Source of the DNA: Trichomonas tenax
Lineage: Eukaryota; Parabasalia; Trichomonadida; Trichomonadidae
Length of the DNA: 47,249 nt
Direction: 5' to 3'
NCBI GenBank assembly: GCA_023091735.1
Contig: JALKBU010000340.1
Coordinates: 1 to 47,249, forward strand
Of this stretch, positions 18,201-28,200 are shown one piece after another; the first letter of the stretch is position 1; the number at the start of each line of letters is the position of its first letter. The position numbers and the translations under genes were made by a program. The notes under the pieces were generated by a model, which was not told where the DNA came from, ran no database searches, and worked only from the letters and a program-made list of their open reading frames with translations.

Positions 18201-18862
18201 CAACACTTTCTCAGTTCACATATAACTACACAGATGCGCAGAACAAGATAAGAGATATCTGGGGGATTGAAACTCTCCATGAGCTGTTTTCACCACATAA
18301 ATCAACACTCAACTTCTTCCTTTGCTTCGTGAAATCGAATGATCACACACAGAAGGCCTTCATTGACCAAGTGAAAGGACCAACACTTCTCGAGAAGCTT
18401 CTTGATCTCGTTGGTGACCTCCACAAGCAGGAAGAGCCGATGCTTCTTCTTGAGCTCTTCAGTAATATCCTTCACTCGCGTTCAGTAAGAAACCGCGTGT
18501 GCACAAACAGGCACTTGATTGCTAAATACGTAAATCAAGTCCGCAGATACGCAGGAGACTCAAACAAGACACTTCTCGATGAATGGCTTCGTGTATTCAT
18601 TACAATGACGATGTATGAAGACGGTTTAGATCATCTCTATGAACTAACGCGTGTCTCAGAGCTCCTTCTTTACTTTGTCACTGTCGGTGCTGTTGTCAAG
18701 GAAAGCAAGATGTTCCTCATCTTCCTTCGCAACTTGATTCGTGACAAGAAGCGTTGGAACGGTCTCAAAGCAAACATCCTTCTCGAGTGTGATCCAGAGA
18801 AAGACAGAGACATCATTGAGATCTTCAAGAACATGGTCAAAGATGCAAAACACACTTCATGA
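15254..18862 (+). CDS. Large HEAT/ARM-like helical protein of unknown function
   Basis: Start chosen at the ATG of MEKLSDAEFFAKLSKFLDD (15254). The frame is open further upstream, including an ATG at 15176, but that extension (MIYPNQVLRYNDF) is AT-driven and would give an atypically long 5' part. From 15254 the protein has 1202 residues. It is alpha-helical throughout with HEAT-like spacing, for example LACLQCLPLKSGSTIF and ALNKFIGFEVNFDEED, and a central non-helical segment (LMGSGSPGNVMYSIM). No catalytic motif, signal peptide or membrane helix is seen. A scaffold or transport role would fit the fold but is not shown. A short upstream frame (ATG GAC GTT TAA at 15233) could lie in the 5' leader. 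The next gene follows in the same direction after 440 bp. Confidence 0.88.
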   Translation: MEKLSDAEFFAKLSKFLDDAPAEAILRDAEILKRIQDSLLSIEISQNLQALSALRTWCRKLAVRLNMEHDKRVVNKNYENNKLQSLIAPYCVTLADLCTQLFSKQELLPFACLTVKELLNVSKSAPTAQIVEYTVAYTHIKNLRIPLLEIVSMADFVIPGLPILDPEIAILHPELHKRLISISPEGNRNDIQFVQNYIEKINAMNEGVSKIDRNLISFCDFDRVFNRIDKSILASHPDDEVRSAFYKNALSSSFDVREFSDTLITAGLFDKIVQNEASQLLVQQLDSLIEKGLTPKQLACLQCLPLKSGSTIFKGISDAIDSSDEFNMICGWVRYLFSKDDWIREQAISALNKFIGFEVNFDEEDMKMQDAAANGLIDKLKLPGDLSDYQQEGQTFVDIIFNKDQITPAKNVAAMQLAKNILNPYCNVKKLLPQLHELPFSKFPILMHAVVIRDGSMKINTRDRIIELMKAINTSNVGDLLPILARAAFEPICYIEVDGSNLLRVPRFAQVAFNIPGCNGYYDSEFYKPIDRFPLEGVVKEWTQFKVVHKKPIKKENNLKFVTSLNMVDPSLSSDFIAQLDEDPYAPGVLMGSGSPGNVMYSIMVASISAKEMTHKGIEICNKLLPQSPDLGLKLAQVETEFGGEVNMPEKINDYILDENLRRSALGFLVSRCNQKQSLDGVDYEILKHLFDEKLPKNILRQLITVFSSLGRSAIGGNFIVSRDPLTKSFAFHCAELNEINSKAAIACATDEREAICSRAAAVEFLVEYYNSHEVPNMILTQLFYNQSGENPFTFYLLRLLSIKAVRETIPVFQDFVIKYLNSKSSEIFCLAAITSLAGFDITNKAIFKALEDLINMDEYTEPILYVIPTLSDETLKNFDSQMLFYITDALGADVDIDMILVCMNRLLLLDIEFPDESIEKVIELYKSFVDRQYVSFKLHHVLNQIFKQSMSARQICLEHSFLDMILTELLHVDQSRRDVVYTTLSQFTYNYTDAQNKIRDIWGIETLHELFSPHKSTLNFFLCFVKSNDHTQKAFIDQVKGPTLLEKLLDLVGDLHKQEEPMLLLELFSNILHSRSVRNRVCTNRHLIAKYVNQVRRYAGDSNKTLLDEWLRVFITMTMYEDGLDHLYELTRVSELLLYFVTVGAVVKESKMFLIFLRNLIRDKKRWNGLKANILLECDPEKDRDIIEIFKNMVKDAKHTS

Positions 18863-19302
18863 AATCTATTGTGTTATAATTTAGAAATGTGTAATTCTTT
18901 TAACAAAAATACCAAAAGTAAACTTGTATGATATAAACAGGAATGTATAAATCAGCGATTTTTACTAAATTCTTTATATTGAAATGTTCTTATAGCATAA
19001 AATCATTCATAATCAAATAATGATAAAATATTAATATCAATTTTTCTTTTTATTGAGAAATTTCGATTCAATTGCAATAGAAGACTCTAATTTTGTTGTT
19101 CTCGGAAATCAATGAAAAAAAAACAAAAAGCAGATAATCAAAATGTACTATCTTTAATTATTTTTATTAATTTTTAGTTTAAAAAAGTTTGAATGAAAAA
19201 ATAAATCGATAGATATGGTTTGATATTACTGCTAAGTGTAATTATTTGATTAAAATCGGAATTGAATAATTCTAAAGTCATTTTTCTTCGATAAATGAAT
19301 CA
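18863..19302. other. Intergenic, no gene seen
   Basis: AT-rich spacer between two co-oriented genes. It holds the initiator-like TCATTT at 19278-19283 and a four-codon upstream ORF at 19295-19306 that overlaps the next start. Confidence 0.55.
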
Positions 19303-19306
19303 ATGA
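19295..19306 (+). other. Minimal upstream ORF overlapping the main start
   Basis: ATG AAT CAA TGA. Its stop overlaps the main ATG (19303-19305). It lies downstream of the initiator-like TCATTT, so it should be in the transcript if that site is used. It could lower translation or allow reinitiation, or the main gene may be read by leaky scanning. Confidence 0.45.
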
Positions 19307-22137
19307 ATGAACTTTTAGAATGTTTTCGACTCTTTTCGCAAAGTGATGGACTGAATATCACTGAAATCACACAAAAAATCGAACAAATTATCGGCCAAAT
19401 AGATCCAATTCCGGTTTTATTGCAAATTCTGCAAATTTCAGATCAAAATATCGCGAAAATATGTTTAATTGTATTGAAAAACGTCATAAACTCAGTAAAT
19501 TTGGAAGAAAACGGATCCAATACTGATGATATCATGAAATTTTTACTTCAGTATTTCATTCAATCTGAATTAGACTTAAAAGAGATCATTTGGAGCATTA
19601 TAGAGATTGCAAATCCATATGTTACTGATTCTTCATATATAGAAGAGATGTTTAGCACTTTATTAAATCAAGATGATATTTTTCATGCATCATTCATTAT
19701 TTTATTGCTACCACCATATAAAATTGCAGAAAGAGAACTATATTTACAATCAAAGGGCCTTATTTCACAAAATTCACACATTATAATCAATTTATTTAAA
19801 CAAATGTTTCGATTATCGCAAATACACGATATAAATACGTTTTTCCAAAGCATTCAACAACAAATTTCAGCAGCATTTACAAATTTGATTAATTCGAATG
19901 ATTCATCAACATATTGTCAAGTTTGTGAATGGACAATATCGATAATCAATGAATTGAATGATATTTCTCCATTTGATCAACTAACAAACGAACTAATTCA
20001 AGTCCTTAAGAATGATTTTGATAAATCAATGAAAGAATCAACATTTGATTTATTTTACAAGCTTATTACGACATCAAATACAGACTTACCGATAGAATCA
20101 ATGATAGAATATCTCAATTTTTCATTTGAAGTCACATCATCATTATATGATCCAAATTTAGATTATTGTAATCAAGCAATAGAAAGCTCAAGGCCACTTG
20201 TTCTTGCTCTATATGAAATCATCGGATTTAGCAATTCAATTCAGTTCTTCCAAGAAACATTTTCAAATTTTAATTCACAAGACGAAAAGTTAATAATTGT
20301 TACGGCATTATTCATAAATACTCTCATAGACATCCATCCAATGATGATTAATGAGAATATACAAAATTTATTGAATCTTGTTAATTTCATAGAAATAGAC
20401 AACGAAAACATAAGGTATTATATATTGGATATGCTGAAAAACATAATTCTAAGCAGTGTTTCCATAAAAGACGCTCCATGGACAGATCTTGCAAATTATT
20501 TGTTTAATTTTGTGGGTGAGACTCAAAATGAATATGGAGCAAATTGCCTTTGCAGAATTATACAGTATCATCCAGAAACTATCGATGTATTACCAATGAT
20601 TGTGTTTTTATTGCAAAACGAAGTTTGCAAATCATTTTTAATGATAATTTGTTCATTTGTCGGATATATGAAAGAGAAAGCAAAAGAAGTCTTACAAAAT
20701 ATATATTCTTATGCTATAAGGATCATAGATATCGATGTATCAACGGGAAGTTCAATAATCAATGTAATGATTCAATCATTGCCTCAACTAATGATCGAAA
20801 AAATTCCAGAAATCATCGAATTAATACAACTTCAATTGCAAAATGAAGACTACGAAATAATAACAAGCGGAGTATTGCTTTTCTCAAGCTTCTATTCATC
20901 ACTTGGACATTTGATTCCAGAACTCTTCGAAACAAATATTTCGATATTATTTTCGATCATTTCTGATTTAATAGAAAGAGTTTCATTAGAAAATGGATAT
21001 TTTGCGAGTTTACAAACAATAGAAAGTGAAACAGAGGCTATATATTTAGTTCTTAGTGATCACATTGCTGAAATATTTGCAGCAAATTTCGATATCTTCA
21101 ACGCTTTGATTAATGTCATAAACAATAACTTAAATTATGAAGAATTAACTTTACAGACAATAAAATTGGCAAAAGTTATATTAATTGATATAGAAACACG
21201 TTTCCAAGACTTTTATTCACAACACATTGATCAAAATGCGTTATTAAGCCTCAAGTCTCATTTAATTAATTCGTTAATTGATTCATTATATGAACAAACT
21301 GATTTAAATTATGATGAAATTTGTGGAATTTTGTTAGAAATACTTCAAAATGTGCAATTCACAGAAATCAATTTTTCTTTACAAGAACATCTCATTAACA
21401 CTTTAATTTCACGCTCAAACAGTATAACAGAGCCCCCAACAAGAATTATTTTGCTTTTGAGCTTTGTCATGAAGAGTTCAACTTTAGATGAATATTTCAT
21501 TTCTTTTTTAGAAAATCGCCTGAAATCAACTCAAATCAAGAAATGCTTTTATCTAGAAATACTTTCTGCTTTTGCTGATCACCAAGAATTAGATATCAGT
21601 TATTATTCATCAGGCATCAATGCAGCAATTGTTATTATTCAAGAAAATAGTTTGTTTAGAAAATACGCAATTAAATTCCTTAAAGTTGTCGCTGTGAAAA
21701 CGAAATTTGCTGAATCTGATATTCCTAACATCATCAGCTTAATGTCATCTATTGATCAACTCGATGACATAGACAGAGATTCAATAGTTTTGATTAATTT
21801 TATAATTATAATTAAAACAGGATTTGCTGCACCAATCGAAGTAATTTTATCGATATTCCAAAATATTCCACCAAAAGCTTCCACAGATTCTTTACCGTTG
21901 TATTTCCTTTACCTATCGGTATTCAGAATGTATACAGAAAACGAGGAAGTAATGAAAAGTTATTTTGATGCAATGACGAAATTAATTGTTTATATTCCAA
22001 TAGAAAACTTGTTCAATTATGTGAATCCAAAAGTTGTTTCTTGCCTTATAAATAGATACAGAGATTTCCCAATTGATAGAATAGCTGATGAAAACATCCG
22101 CCAACAAGTAATAAAAATTATATCAATATTTGATTAA
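19303..22137 (+). CDS. HEAT-repeat protein, possibly importin/karyopherin beta-like
   Basis: The 944 residues consist of continuous amphipathic helices with HEAT periodicity (IAKICLIVLKNVINSV; DMLKNIILSSVSIKD). Both the length and the all-helical architecture fit karyopherin-beta nuclear transport receptors, and the N-terminal pattern of short helix pairs is compatible. No diagnostic motif proves it; cargo or Ran binding cannot be judged by eye. The coding sequence is very AT-rich with many Ile, Asn and Ser residues, unlike the neighbouring 15254 gene. The ATG at 19303 is preceded by an out-of-frame ATG at 19295 whose tiny ORF ends across the main start. An initiator-like TCATTT lies 20-25 nt upstream. 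Alternative: an unrelated HEAT scaffold. Confidence 0.8.
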   Translation: MNELLECFRLFSQSDGLNITEITQKIEQIIGQIDPIPVLLQILQISDQNIAKICLIVLKNVINSVNLEENGSNTDDIMKFLLQYFIQSELDLKEIIWSIIEIANPYVTDSSYIEEMFSTLLNQDDIFHASFIILLLPPYKIAERELYLQSKGLISQNSHIIINLFKQMFRLSQIHDINTFFQSIQQQISAAFTNLINSNDSSTYCQVCEWTISIINELNDISPFDQLTNELIQVLKNDFDKSMKESTFDLFYKLITTSNTDLPIESMIEYLNFSFEVTSSLYDPNLDYCNQAIESSRPLVLALYEIIGFSNSIQFFQETFSNFNSQDEKLIIVTALFINTLIDIHPMMINENIQNLLNLVNFIEIDNENIRYYILDMLKNIILSSVSIKDAPWTDLANYLFNFVGETQNEYGANCLCRIIQYHPETIDVLPMIVFLLQNEVCKSFLMIICSFVGYMKEKAKEVLQNIYSYAIRIIDIDVSTGSSIINVMIQSLPQLMIEKIPEIIELIQLQLQNEDYEIITSGVLLFSSFYSSLGHLIPELFETNISILFSIISDLIERVSLENGYFASLQTIESETEAIYLVLSDHIAEIFAANFDIFNALINVINNNLNYEELTLQTIKLAKVILIDIETRFQDFYSQHIDQNALLSLKSHLINSLIDSLYEQTDLNYDEICGILLEILQNVQFTEINFSLQEHLINTLISRSNSITEPPTRIILLLSFVMKSSTLDEYFISFLENRLKSTQIKKCFYLEILSAFADHQELDISYYSSGINAAIVIIQENSLFRKYAIKFLKVVAVKTKFAESDIPNIISLMSSIDQLDDIDRDSIVLINFIIIIKTGFAAPIEVILSIFQNIPPKASTDSLPLYFLYLSVFRMYTENEEVMKSYFDAMTKLIVYIPIENLFNYVNPKVVSCLINRYRDFPIDRIADENIRQQVIKIISIFD

Positions 22138-22416
22138 TATATATTTTATCTTTTTTGTTTGCAATTAAAACTTGTTATTTTCCAATTTGTCTAAAAACAG
22201 AAACTCTCGAAATCTTTGTTATTTAAACAGCATTGTTCTATTATATACTTTTTCTTGAATTGATAAAGAGTTGATTCATTGGAAGAAAATACATTTGATG
22301 AGTTTGAATTAAAAAAATGTGATGAAAATGGAATAGAAAATAAAATAATTTAAAAAACAATTCAAACAAATATACTATCAATTTCCGCTATATAGATATA
22401 TAATATAATATAATAA

Positions 22417-25335
22417 TTACTCTTCTGATTGTTCACACGCTTTGATGAGAGACAAATTGACAGAGTTAGCGATGGATAATTCGTTGTCTCTCTCGATCTG
22501 TTCTTCCTTGATCTCTCTCAAGTCGATGACGAGACTGACCGCTTCCTTGAACCTATCAACAGCGTTTGTCATTTCGAGAGAAGGCAAAACTTGGTAATAT
22601 CTATCAAGGAAAGCAGCAACAGACACAACATTCGCTGGAGGATCTTTTGCGATAATACCAAGAAGAAGAGTTGTGATCTCAGACTGCTTGAGATTGTCGC
22701 ATTCTACGATTGATGGAATGTGTTTGATCGCGTTGAGGATGATGCGGGCGATGTCGACAGGATTAGTATACCACTGGACATCGCTGATAGAAATTGGACG
22801 ACGGGAAACTAATGTTCCGAGCGTTTGGTATTTTGCGACTTTCTTGAGAACATTCGGTCTGAATTTGAGCTGTTTAACAGGGAGTTTCGTGATCAAAGAA
22901 AGTTTCTCGAGACACTGTTCGTTTTGCTTTGAGAATGAACACAAATCGAGCTCGCAAATAGGAACAGATGTGTAAGCAGCATCGAAGCAATTTCTTAAAA
23001 GTGCGACAAGAAGAATTTGATGTGTTGGATCAAAATTGAGCTTAAGTTTATCATATACATAATATTCGTGCTTGAAGATCTTCTGAAGGAAGTCTGCAAT
23101 GTTTCCTGTGATTATTTCTTTGACGGCTTTTTGTTCGCCTCTTTCTGGTGGAGGATGCATTGAGAAATACTTTTGCAGCTGATATTCGAGATCTGTTTGT
23201 GGGATCAAAAATGGATTTGCCGAGATTCTTGATTTCATTTCAATAATTTGCTGTCTGATGTCACTTAATTGGATGTGTTGTGGTCTTGGTAAACATTGAA
23301 CACATGCTTCTATTCTTTGACGTTGCCTGCGAAGTCTAACGAAATTTTGTGAATTATTTACTTCGTTAATCATATTTCTTTGTAACATCTTGATATTAAC
23401 GAAGAGGTGCTGATGCTGTGAGACAGCGCCAACAAGTTCACATGCAATTCTAACAAAATCATTGACAATTGAAATTTGATATTCTGAAATTTGTGTATCG
23501 TAGTCAATTATAAGTGATCTATAACCTGCTGCCAACACTCCATGCGTCTGATACTGAGAAGGAACAGGATATTGCTTAGAATCTTTAGAAACATGAAGTG
23601 AGTCGAGAAATTCCTGTGCATAGTCTATAAAGTCTTCAAGTTCGAATATGCATCGCTGCTGATCAACTGTGTTCTTCTGAAGATCGGAATAAATGTAATT
23701 ATATGCGGTAGGGTGAATACCAATATTTCTAAGTGTTCCACACACGCAGACGTCTTCTACATCATGTGGAAGCTTAACTTTCTGGCGGTAAGACCCGCTT
23801 TCTATTAAAGTGCTCGAATTAAATTTGAATGGAAAAGTTTTGAGTTTTCCTGTTGAGCTGATTAAGCGCTTGAAGAGATTCTGGAAATTCTCGACGTTTG
23901 AAAGCTTTTTCAACTGGAAAAAGCTTGGAATAAATTGAACTCCATTAAAATATTGATAACACGCGCTGGCTGCGTATTCAATGCATTGTTTTGCCCAAGG
24001 AACCAATGAAAATGCGTCCTCAGACAAGACAGTGCACAATTGAAGAATTCTGTGTTTATATTTATTTTTCATAGTGGCTATTTTGAAGAAACAGAATAAA
24101 CCGCTGACGAATAGCTTAAACCACTTCATGGCTTCATCGTTGTGCCCTAATTTCATCAAAATATCTGCGAGAAAAGACGCAGACAATCTCATATAGACTT
24201 TAGACATTGTCATTTTCCTTGAGAAGAAGCGCATGACAGTTAATTGCGATTCTTCACCCGCCAGTAATGCTACATCGTGCAACGCTTGCATTTCATGAAT
24301 CGTATTTGGTGGCTGTTTGAGAAGCATTTTGACATATTGGTCGGCCGTGATGTATCTCCCTACCTGCTGTAGGCAATATTTCAGTACTATCTTACGAATC
24401 ATTCTTGATGTTGTTGTTGACGCGAATAACGATGATATTCTGCTATGTGCGTCTTCTTCCGTTGTATTCGGCAGCCAGCAACTATTCAGCTGGAATATGC
24501 AGCGGAGGAAGGTGATAGAGTCGACATTACTCGAGTATTTGATAAGTTTTAATAACCTTGCGTAGAAAGATGAAAAAACGTTCTCTGCTAGCGTTATTTC
24601 TGGTCCGGCCTGAATGATGAGGGAAGTCAGCAGGTTGGCAAGCTCCAAATTATCTTCTGTATTCGAGTGCGATTTGTTTGGTTCTGAATTTTGTTCTAAA
24701 AATGTAATAAATAGATCGACGATTCTTTCTATGGATCCATTTTCGGTTATAAACTTCACCCATTTGGGATTCTGCGTTTTTTGGAGATGGTTGTAAATAT
24801 GAATCAAAAGGCTCGGATTTGATATCGCAGCGATGAGGTGTTTGAGAAAGAAATGCGAGTAGTTATCCCTGCAGAACTCGTTAATATAGTTAACGCAGGA
24901 TTCTATTGTTTCAAGTCGTAATTTTGGTTGATTTTTATATAAAAATATAATGAATTCGGGAAAATTAGTTACAGGATCAGGAACATCATCGATGCTCAAT
25001 AGCATTTTTAGTAGATTGGAGACTTCATTCCAATAATTTTCCATATTTTTATTCGAAGCCAGCCAAACGTGAACGAGAGGCGATATACTTGCCCATATCA
25101 CTGTCATCTCCAGCTCCTCCTGAAGCTCAGGCACGGAGGAGGCATCCCTATCGAAACTCAATATAGCGTTCCACCAACGAAACGCCTCCTCTCGCATTAC
25201 TTTTTTTTGTTGACTGTGAATCATTTTTTTGTGAATAATATAATCATAGTATCTCAATTTTTGTGAAACAATCCAAAATTTTAACATACGCTTTATATTC
25301 ATTTCTTTATGCTGAGTTCCAAAGTTAAAGTCCAT
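22417..25335 (-). CDS. Large helical protein with C-terminal VPS9-like domain
   Basis: 972 residues. The C-terminal part (about 820-940) shows the VPS9 pattern of Rab5-family guanine-nucleotide exchange factors. A stretch containing NPVDIARIILNAIKHI is followed by QSEITTLLLGIIAKDPPANV, where the acidic/polar turn, the helix and the (A/N)PP motif match the family block around its catalytic Asp and NPP. It then reads VSVAAFLDRYY. The N-terminal 700 residues are helical with no recognised domain, and a basic helix (FVRLRRQRQRIEACVQ) precedes the C-terminal module. If correct, it would activate endocytic Rab GTPases at membranes. The usual catalytic Asp is not obvious in QSEITTLL, so activity is uncertain. 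The start is the first ATG in frame. It is convergent with the 19303 gene. Confidence 0.82.
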   Translation of the reverse strand: MDFNFGTQHKEMNIKRMLKFWIVSQKLRYYDYIIHKKMIHSQQKKVMREEAFRWWNAILSFDRDASSVPELQEELEMTVIWASISPLVHVWLASNKNMENYWNEVSNLLKMLLSIDDVPDPVTNFPEFIIFLYKNQPKLRLETIESCVNYINEFCRDNYSHFFLKHLIAAISNPSLLIHIYNHLQKTQNPKWVKFITENGSIERIVDLFITFLEQNSEPNKSHSNTEDNLELANLLTSLIIQAGPEITLAENVFSSFYARLLKLIKYSSNVDSITFLRCIFQLNSCWLPNTTEEDAHSRISSLFASTTTSRMIRKIVLKYCLQQVGRYITADQYVKMLLKQPPNTIHEMQALHDVALLAGEESQLTVMRFFSRKMTMSKVYMRLSASFLADILMKLGHNDEAMKWFKLFVSGLFCFFKIATMKNKYKHRILQLCTVLSEDAFSLVPWAKQCIEYAASACYQYFNGVQFIPSFFQLKKLSNVENFQNLFKRLISSTGKLKTFPFKFNSSTLIESGSYRQKVKLPHDVEDVCVCGTLRNIGIHPTAYNYIYSDLQKNTVDQQRCIFELEDFIDYAQEFLDSLHVSKDSKQYPVPSQYQTHGVLAAGYRSLIIDYDTQISEYQISIVNDFVRIACELVGAVSQHQHLFVNIKMLQRNMINEVNNSQNFVRLRRQRQRIEACVQCLPRPQHIQLSDIRQQIIEMKSRISANPFLIPQTDLEYQLQKYFSMHPPPERGEQKAVKEIITGNIADFLQKIFKHEYYVYDKLKLNFDPTHQILLVALLRNCFDAAYTSVPICELDLCSFSKQNEQCLEKLSLITKLPVKQLKFRPNVLKKVAKYQTLGTLVSRRPISISDVQWYTNPVDIARIILNAIKHIPSIVECDNLKQSEITTLLLGIIAKDPPANVVSVAAFLDRYYQVLPSLEMTNAVDRFKEAVSLVIDLREIKEEQIERDNELSIANSVNLSLIKACEQSEE

Positions 25336-25991
25336 TCAGTAACTTTTCAGTAGTTGTAAAGTAAATCTATCAAGCGAAAAACTTTTTATTGATAAATATT
25401 ATTGGAAGGAGAATAAATATGATATTCAATTTTGAGTTCAAGAAAAGTTGATTTTGAGTTTAAATTTAGAGTTACATCTAGGATCTGTATCCAAATATCA
25501 AGTTTTAAAGAAGAACGGTGCAAAACAGTGAAATTAGGAAAACTTAAAATATCACATAACATAACAAATGGGTTATAGTTATCCCGTTTTGAGAACGGAA
25601 TTCAAAAATTGAATAAAAACGCGTTTAAAATTTTATTTTGAATAATATTACTTTTTTATTGCATACCATCATAATACGCTTTCAATTCCAAAATTTTGAA
25701 AATTTACATTACACTGTCAGATTTACTTTTATCTTTAATTATCATAAATATAATCATATTTTAAAATTTTGAAAAATACGTTTCAAGAAACAATTTGATT
25801 TCCAGGCATAAATAAATTGGAAATGAATTGTTTCTTTCATGCACACCCGCATAAATTCATCGTCCGAGTATGATTACATGACTAATATTATCAACATTCC
25901 TCTTACCACACCTCTGATTTAAGTTGAGGTTTCATCTTAAAAACCCATGGATAGAGCTGCAACTCAGAAATAGAAGATTTATACAAACAGA
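25336..25991. other. Intergenic, no gene seen
   Basis: AT-rich sequence between two minus-strand genes. No frame, repeat or promoter-like motif stood out. Confidence 0.55.
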
Positions 25992-27869
25992 TTAGTAAGT
26001 TTCGTAACTTAACGATTCATCGACAGTTACATCAAGAAGGAGTGCATCATCTTCACCTTCTGCTCTATTCCTAAAGAATTTAGGAAGGAATTTCATGCAA
26101 ACTAATATCATAAACAAAATTAAAGGTAATATCACGAAACAGCAAGAGTATGGAGTAAACTTGAAGCCAGACGATGACAGCACAGAGTATAGAGTTAATT
26201 CAACTTCCAACTTGATCATATATAGAATAACCCCATAATCAATAAGAGATATTGGTCCACAGTAGTCAGTATTGACTGAGGCACTGGTGAGAATGAGAAT
26301 GAACGGAATTAAGATGTACTGCACATATCTCATACCAAAATATTGGGACCAGACGTCATATGAGTATTTTCCATCAATAACTGTACCATAGAGCCATATT
26401 ATTCCAATACGACCATCAATATCAGTTAAGGAAATGGGCATGAAGAGAACCCATATTGTTGCAATCGAATATACAAGCTTTGTCTTGAAATTGAGATTAT
26501 TGTATCTTGCTTTGAAAATAAACGGTGAATATAAGAAGGTTATAATGTAATTAGGTATCTGATTGTCTTTAACAATCATTTCTTCACATTCACGCGCTAT
26601 TTTTGGAATTGGGAAAGGAATTATCATAAAAAGAACACAAATATAGAGAACTACAAATTGATATATCCAATGCTTATAAACAGCATCTTCAGGTGGAATC
26701 TCTATAAATGAATGCTCGGAATTCACAATGAATTTCAATCGATATGAAATGTCACCGGAAAAATGTATTGTATGCATTGCATTTGATAAGCTATAAGGTG
26801 TTGAACATATGTAGCTGCTATTATCCTTTGCTTTTCGACATTTCATTGTTGCATTTACATCTCCTGAAATAACAATGTTTGGCTTTTGACTCGAGAAATA
26901 TTTGACTCTAATATATGAATTTTGTTCATTGAACGGATTATGATTTGTGATTAAATTATATGGAACTGGAGAAGTAACAATAAAATCATTTGGATGCGCG
27001 TTTTCAAAATGACTATATATAAATCTATCGTGATCAAAACTAATGGCACCAAAACAATTGTGTTTTCTCAAATCAACGCCAATAATTTCGAGATTGTCAC
27101 CGTGATGTATTATATCTGGTTGTTCAGGATGCTCGTGTCCAGCAATGAAATATGTTGGATATTCAGTGTTTTCTATAATATCATACATAGAACGACCTTT
27201 TGATGATTTGATTTGTGTATCAAAGAAACACAAAGGATAATGGCAGAAAACGAGCAAAACATCGTCTTTTGTTATGCCTTCGAGTGCATTTTCTAACAAG
27301 TCCATGAACTTTTGATTATAATTTGGATAATAAATATAATTTGCGTGTGGAGAAGGATATTGATATGGATTCAGTACAATGAAGTAATATTTTTTGCTGT
27401 TGTATGTGTAATTTCGTCGTGAAACAAGAAATTGTTCGTACGTGAGATTTTTTCCTTTAACAAATAAATGATTCTCGCTATAATAGTCGAGAACAGCAAA
27501 TTCATCGTGATTTCCGGCCATATCAATGAACTCAATATCTTTTATTTGTTCAATTTCTCTTTTATAAATTTCGTATTCTGATTGCGTTTGTCTGGCATAG
27601 ATTTCAGGAAGATTGTGGACTGTATCGCCAGTCAAAATGAATGTTTTGGGTTTCATTGTATATAAAACCCAATCTCTTGCGTCTTCAAACTGTTGAATTA
27701 CGTTTTTAGGAGTTTTTGCACCGAGATGGATATCAGAAAGATGTGCAAATACTATAGGATCGGTCTCTAGATCCCATTGGGTCTTGTAATTCGATGGTTT
27801 AATCTTGTTTCGATAAATCGGAAAACACAAATATTGTGGAACAAGATACAGAGACAAAACAATCAACAT
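25992..27869 (-). CDS. TMEM62-like membrane metallophosphoesterase
   Basis: From the ATG at 27869 the protein has 625 residues. A first membrane helix (MLIVLSLYLVPQYLC) is followed by a calcineurin-like phosphoesterase domain with the metal-binding blocks in order: SDIHLG (Asp46, His48), TGDTVH (Asp82), AGNHDEF (Asn120, His121), FCHYPL and AGHEHPE. A beta-rich segment and several C-terminal hydrophobic helices follow (YQFVVLYICVLFMIIPF; LILFMILVCMKFLP). The order of TM, phosphoesterase and multi-TM matches the TMEM62 family, whose substrate is not settled. The frame stays open for 56 codons upstream of this ATG without another ATG, and that stretch (DLRVNNYILISSLRED) looks protein-like. An undetected upstream exon or non-AUG start is therefore possible. 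The minus-strand neighbour upstream is the decayed BspA gene. Confidence 0.9.
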   Translation of the reverse strand: MLIVLSLYLVPQYLCFPIYRNKIKPSNYKTQWDLETDPIVFAHLSDIHLGAKTPKNVIQQFEDARDWVLYTMKPKTFILTGDTVHNLPEIYARQTQSEYEIYKREIEQIKDIEFIDMAGNHDEFAVLDYYSENHLFVKGKNLTYEQFLVSRRNYTYNSKKYYFIVLNPYQYPSPHANYIYYPNYNQKFMDLLENALEGITKDDVLLVFCHYPLCFFDTQIKSSKGRSMYDIIENTEYPTYFIAGHEHPEQPDIIHHGDNLEIIGVDLRKHNCFGAISFDHDRFIYSHFENAHPNDFIVTSPVPYNLITNHNPFNEQNSYIRVKYFSSQKPNIVISGDVNATMKCRKAKDNSSYICSTPYSLSNAMHTIHFSGDISYRLKFIVNSEHSFIEIPPEDAVYKHWIYQFVVLYICVLFMIIPFPIPKIARECEEMIVKDNQIPNYIITFLYSPFIFKARYNNLNFKTKLVYSIATIWVLFMPISLTDIDGRIGIIWLYGTVIDGKYSYDVWSQYFGMRYVQYILIPFILILTSASVNTDYCGPISLIDYGVILYMIKLEVELTLYSVLSSSGFKFTPYSCCFVILPLILFMILVCMKFLPKFFRNRAEGEDDALLLDVTVDESLSYETY

Positions 27870-28084
27870 CCAACTGTACTGCGTGACGAAGTATGGAATA
27901 ATTTTCACAGTTGGCCTGAAAATATTTACGCAATCCTCTCGAAGTGAAGAAATCAAAATGTAATTATTGACACGTAAATCAAATTTTGTCACTTTATTAA
28001 AAGTCGCTTGTTTCTTTTTATAGGATTGTTTTGTCAACTTTTAATTTATTAATATAATTATGACTCAATAATTTTAAGTGATAC

Positions 28085-28200
28085 AGTAAAGTTGGAAAGA
28101 ATCTCATTTTCGAATTTCTCGAAAGTTTGAGTGTTCAGCAAACTTTTTCTCAGTAAATGATATGAGAGCTTGCAACCAACATGCTAATAACTATTATTTT
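28085..28200 (-). pseudogene. Second relic of a BspA-like N-terminus
   Basis: In the minus strand, RKSLLNTQTFEKF can be read here, matching RESLLNKQTIEKV of the larger pseudogene at about 29070-29120. The match covers shared DNA (gttcagcaaactt; aacatgctaa) but is interrupted by stops and frame changes. This suggests two tandem BspA-like copies, both dead. Confidence 0.55.
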
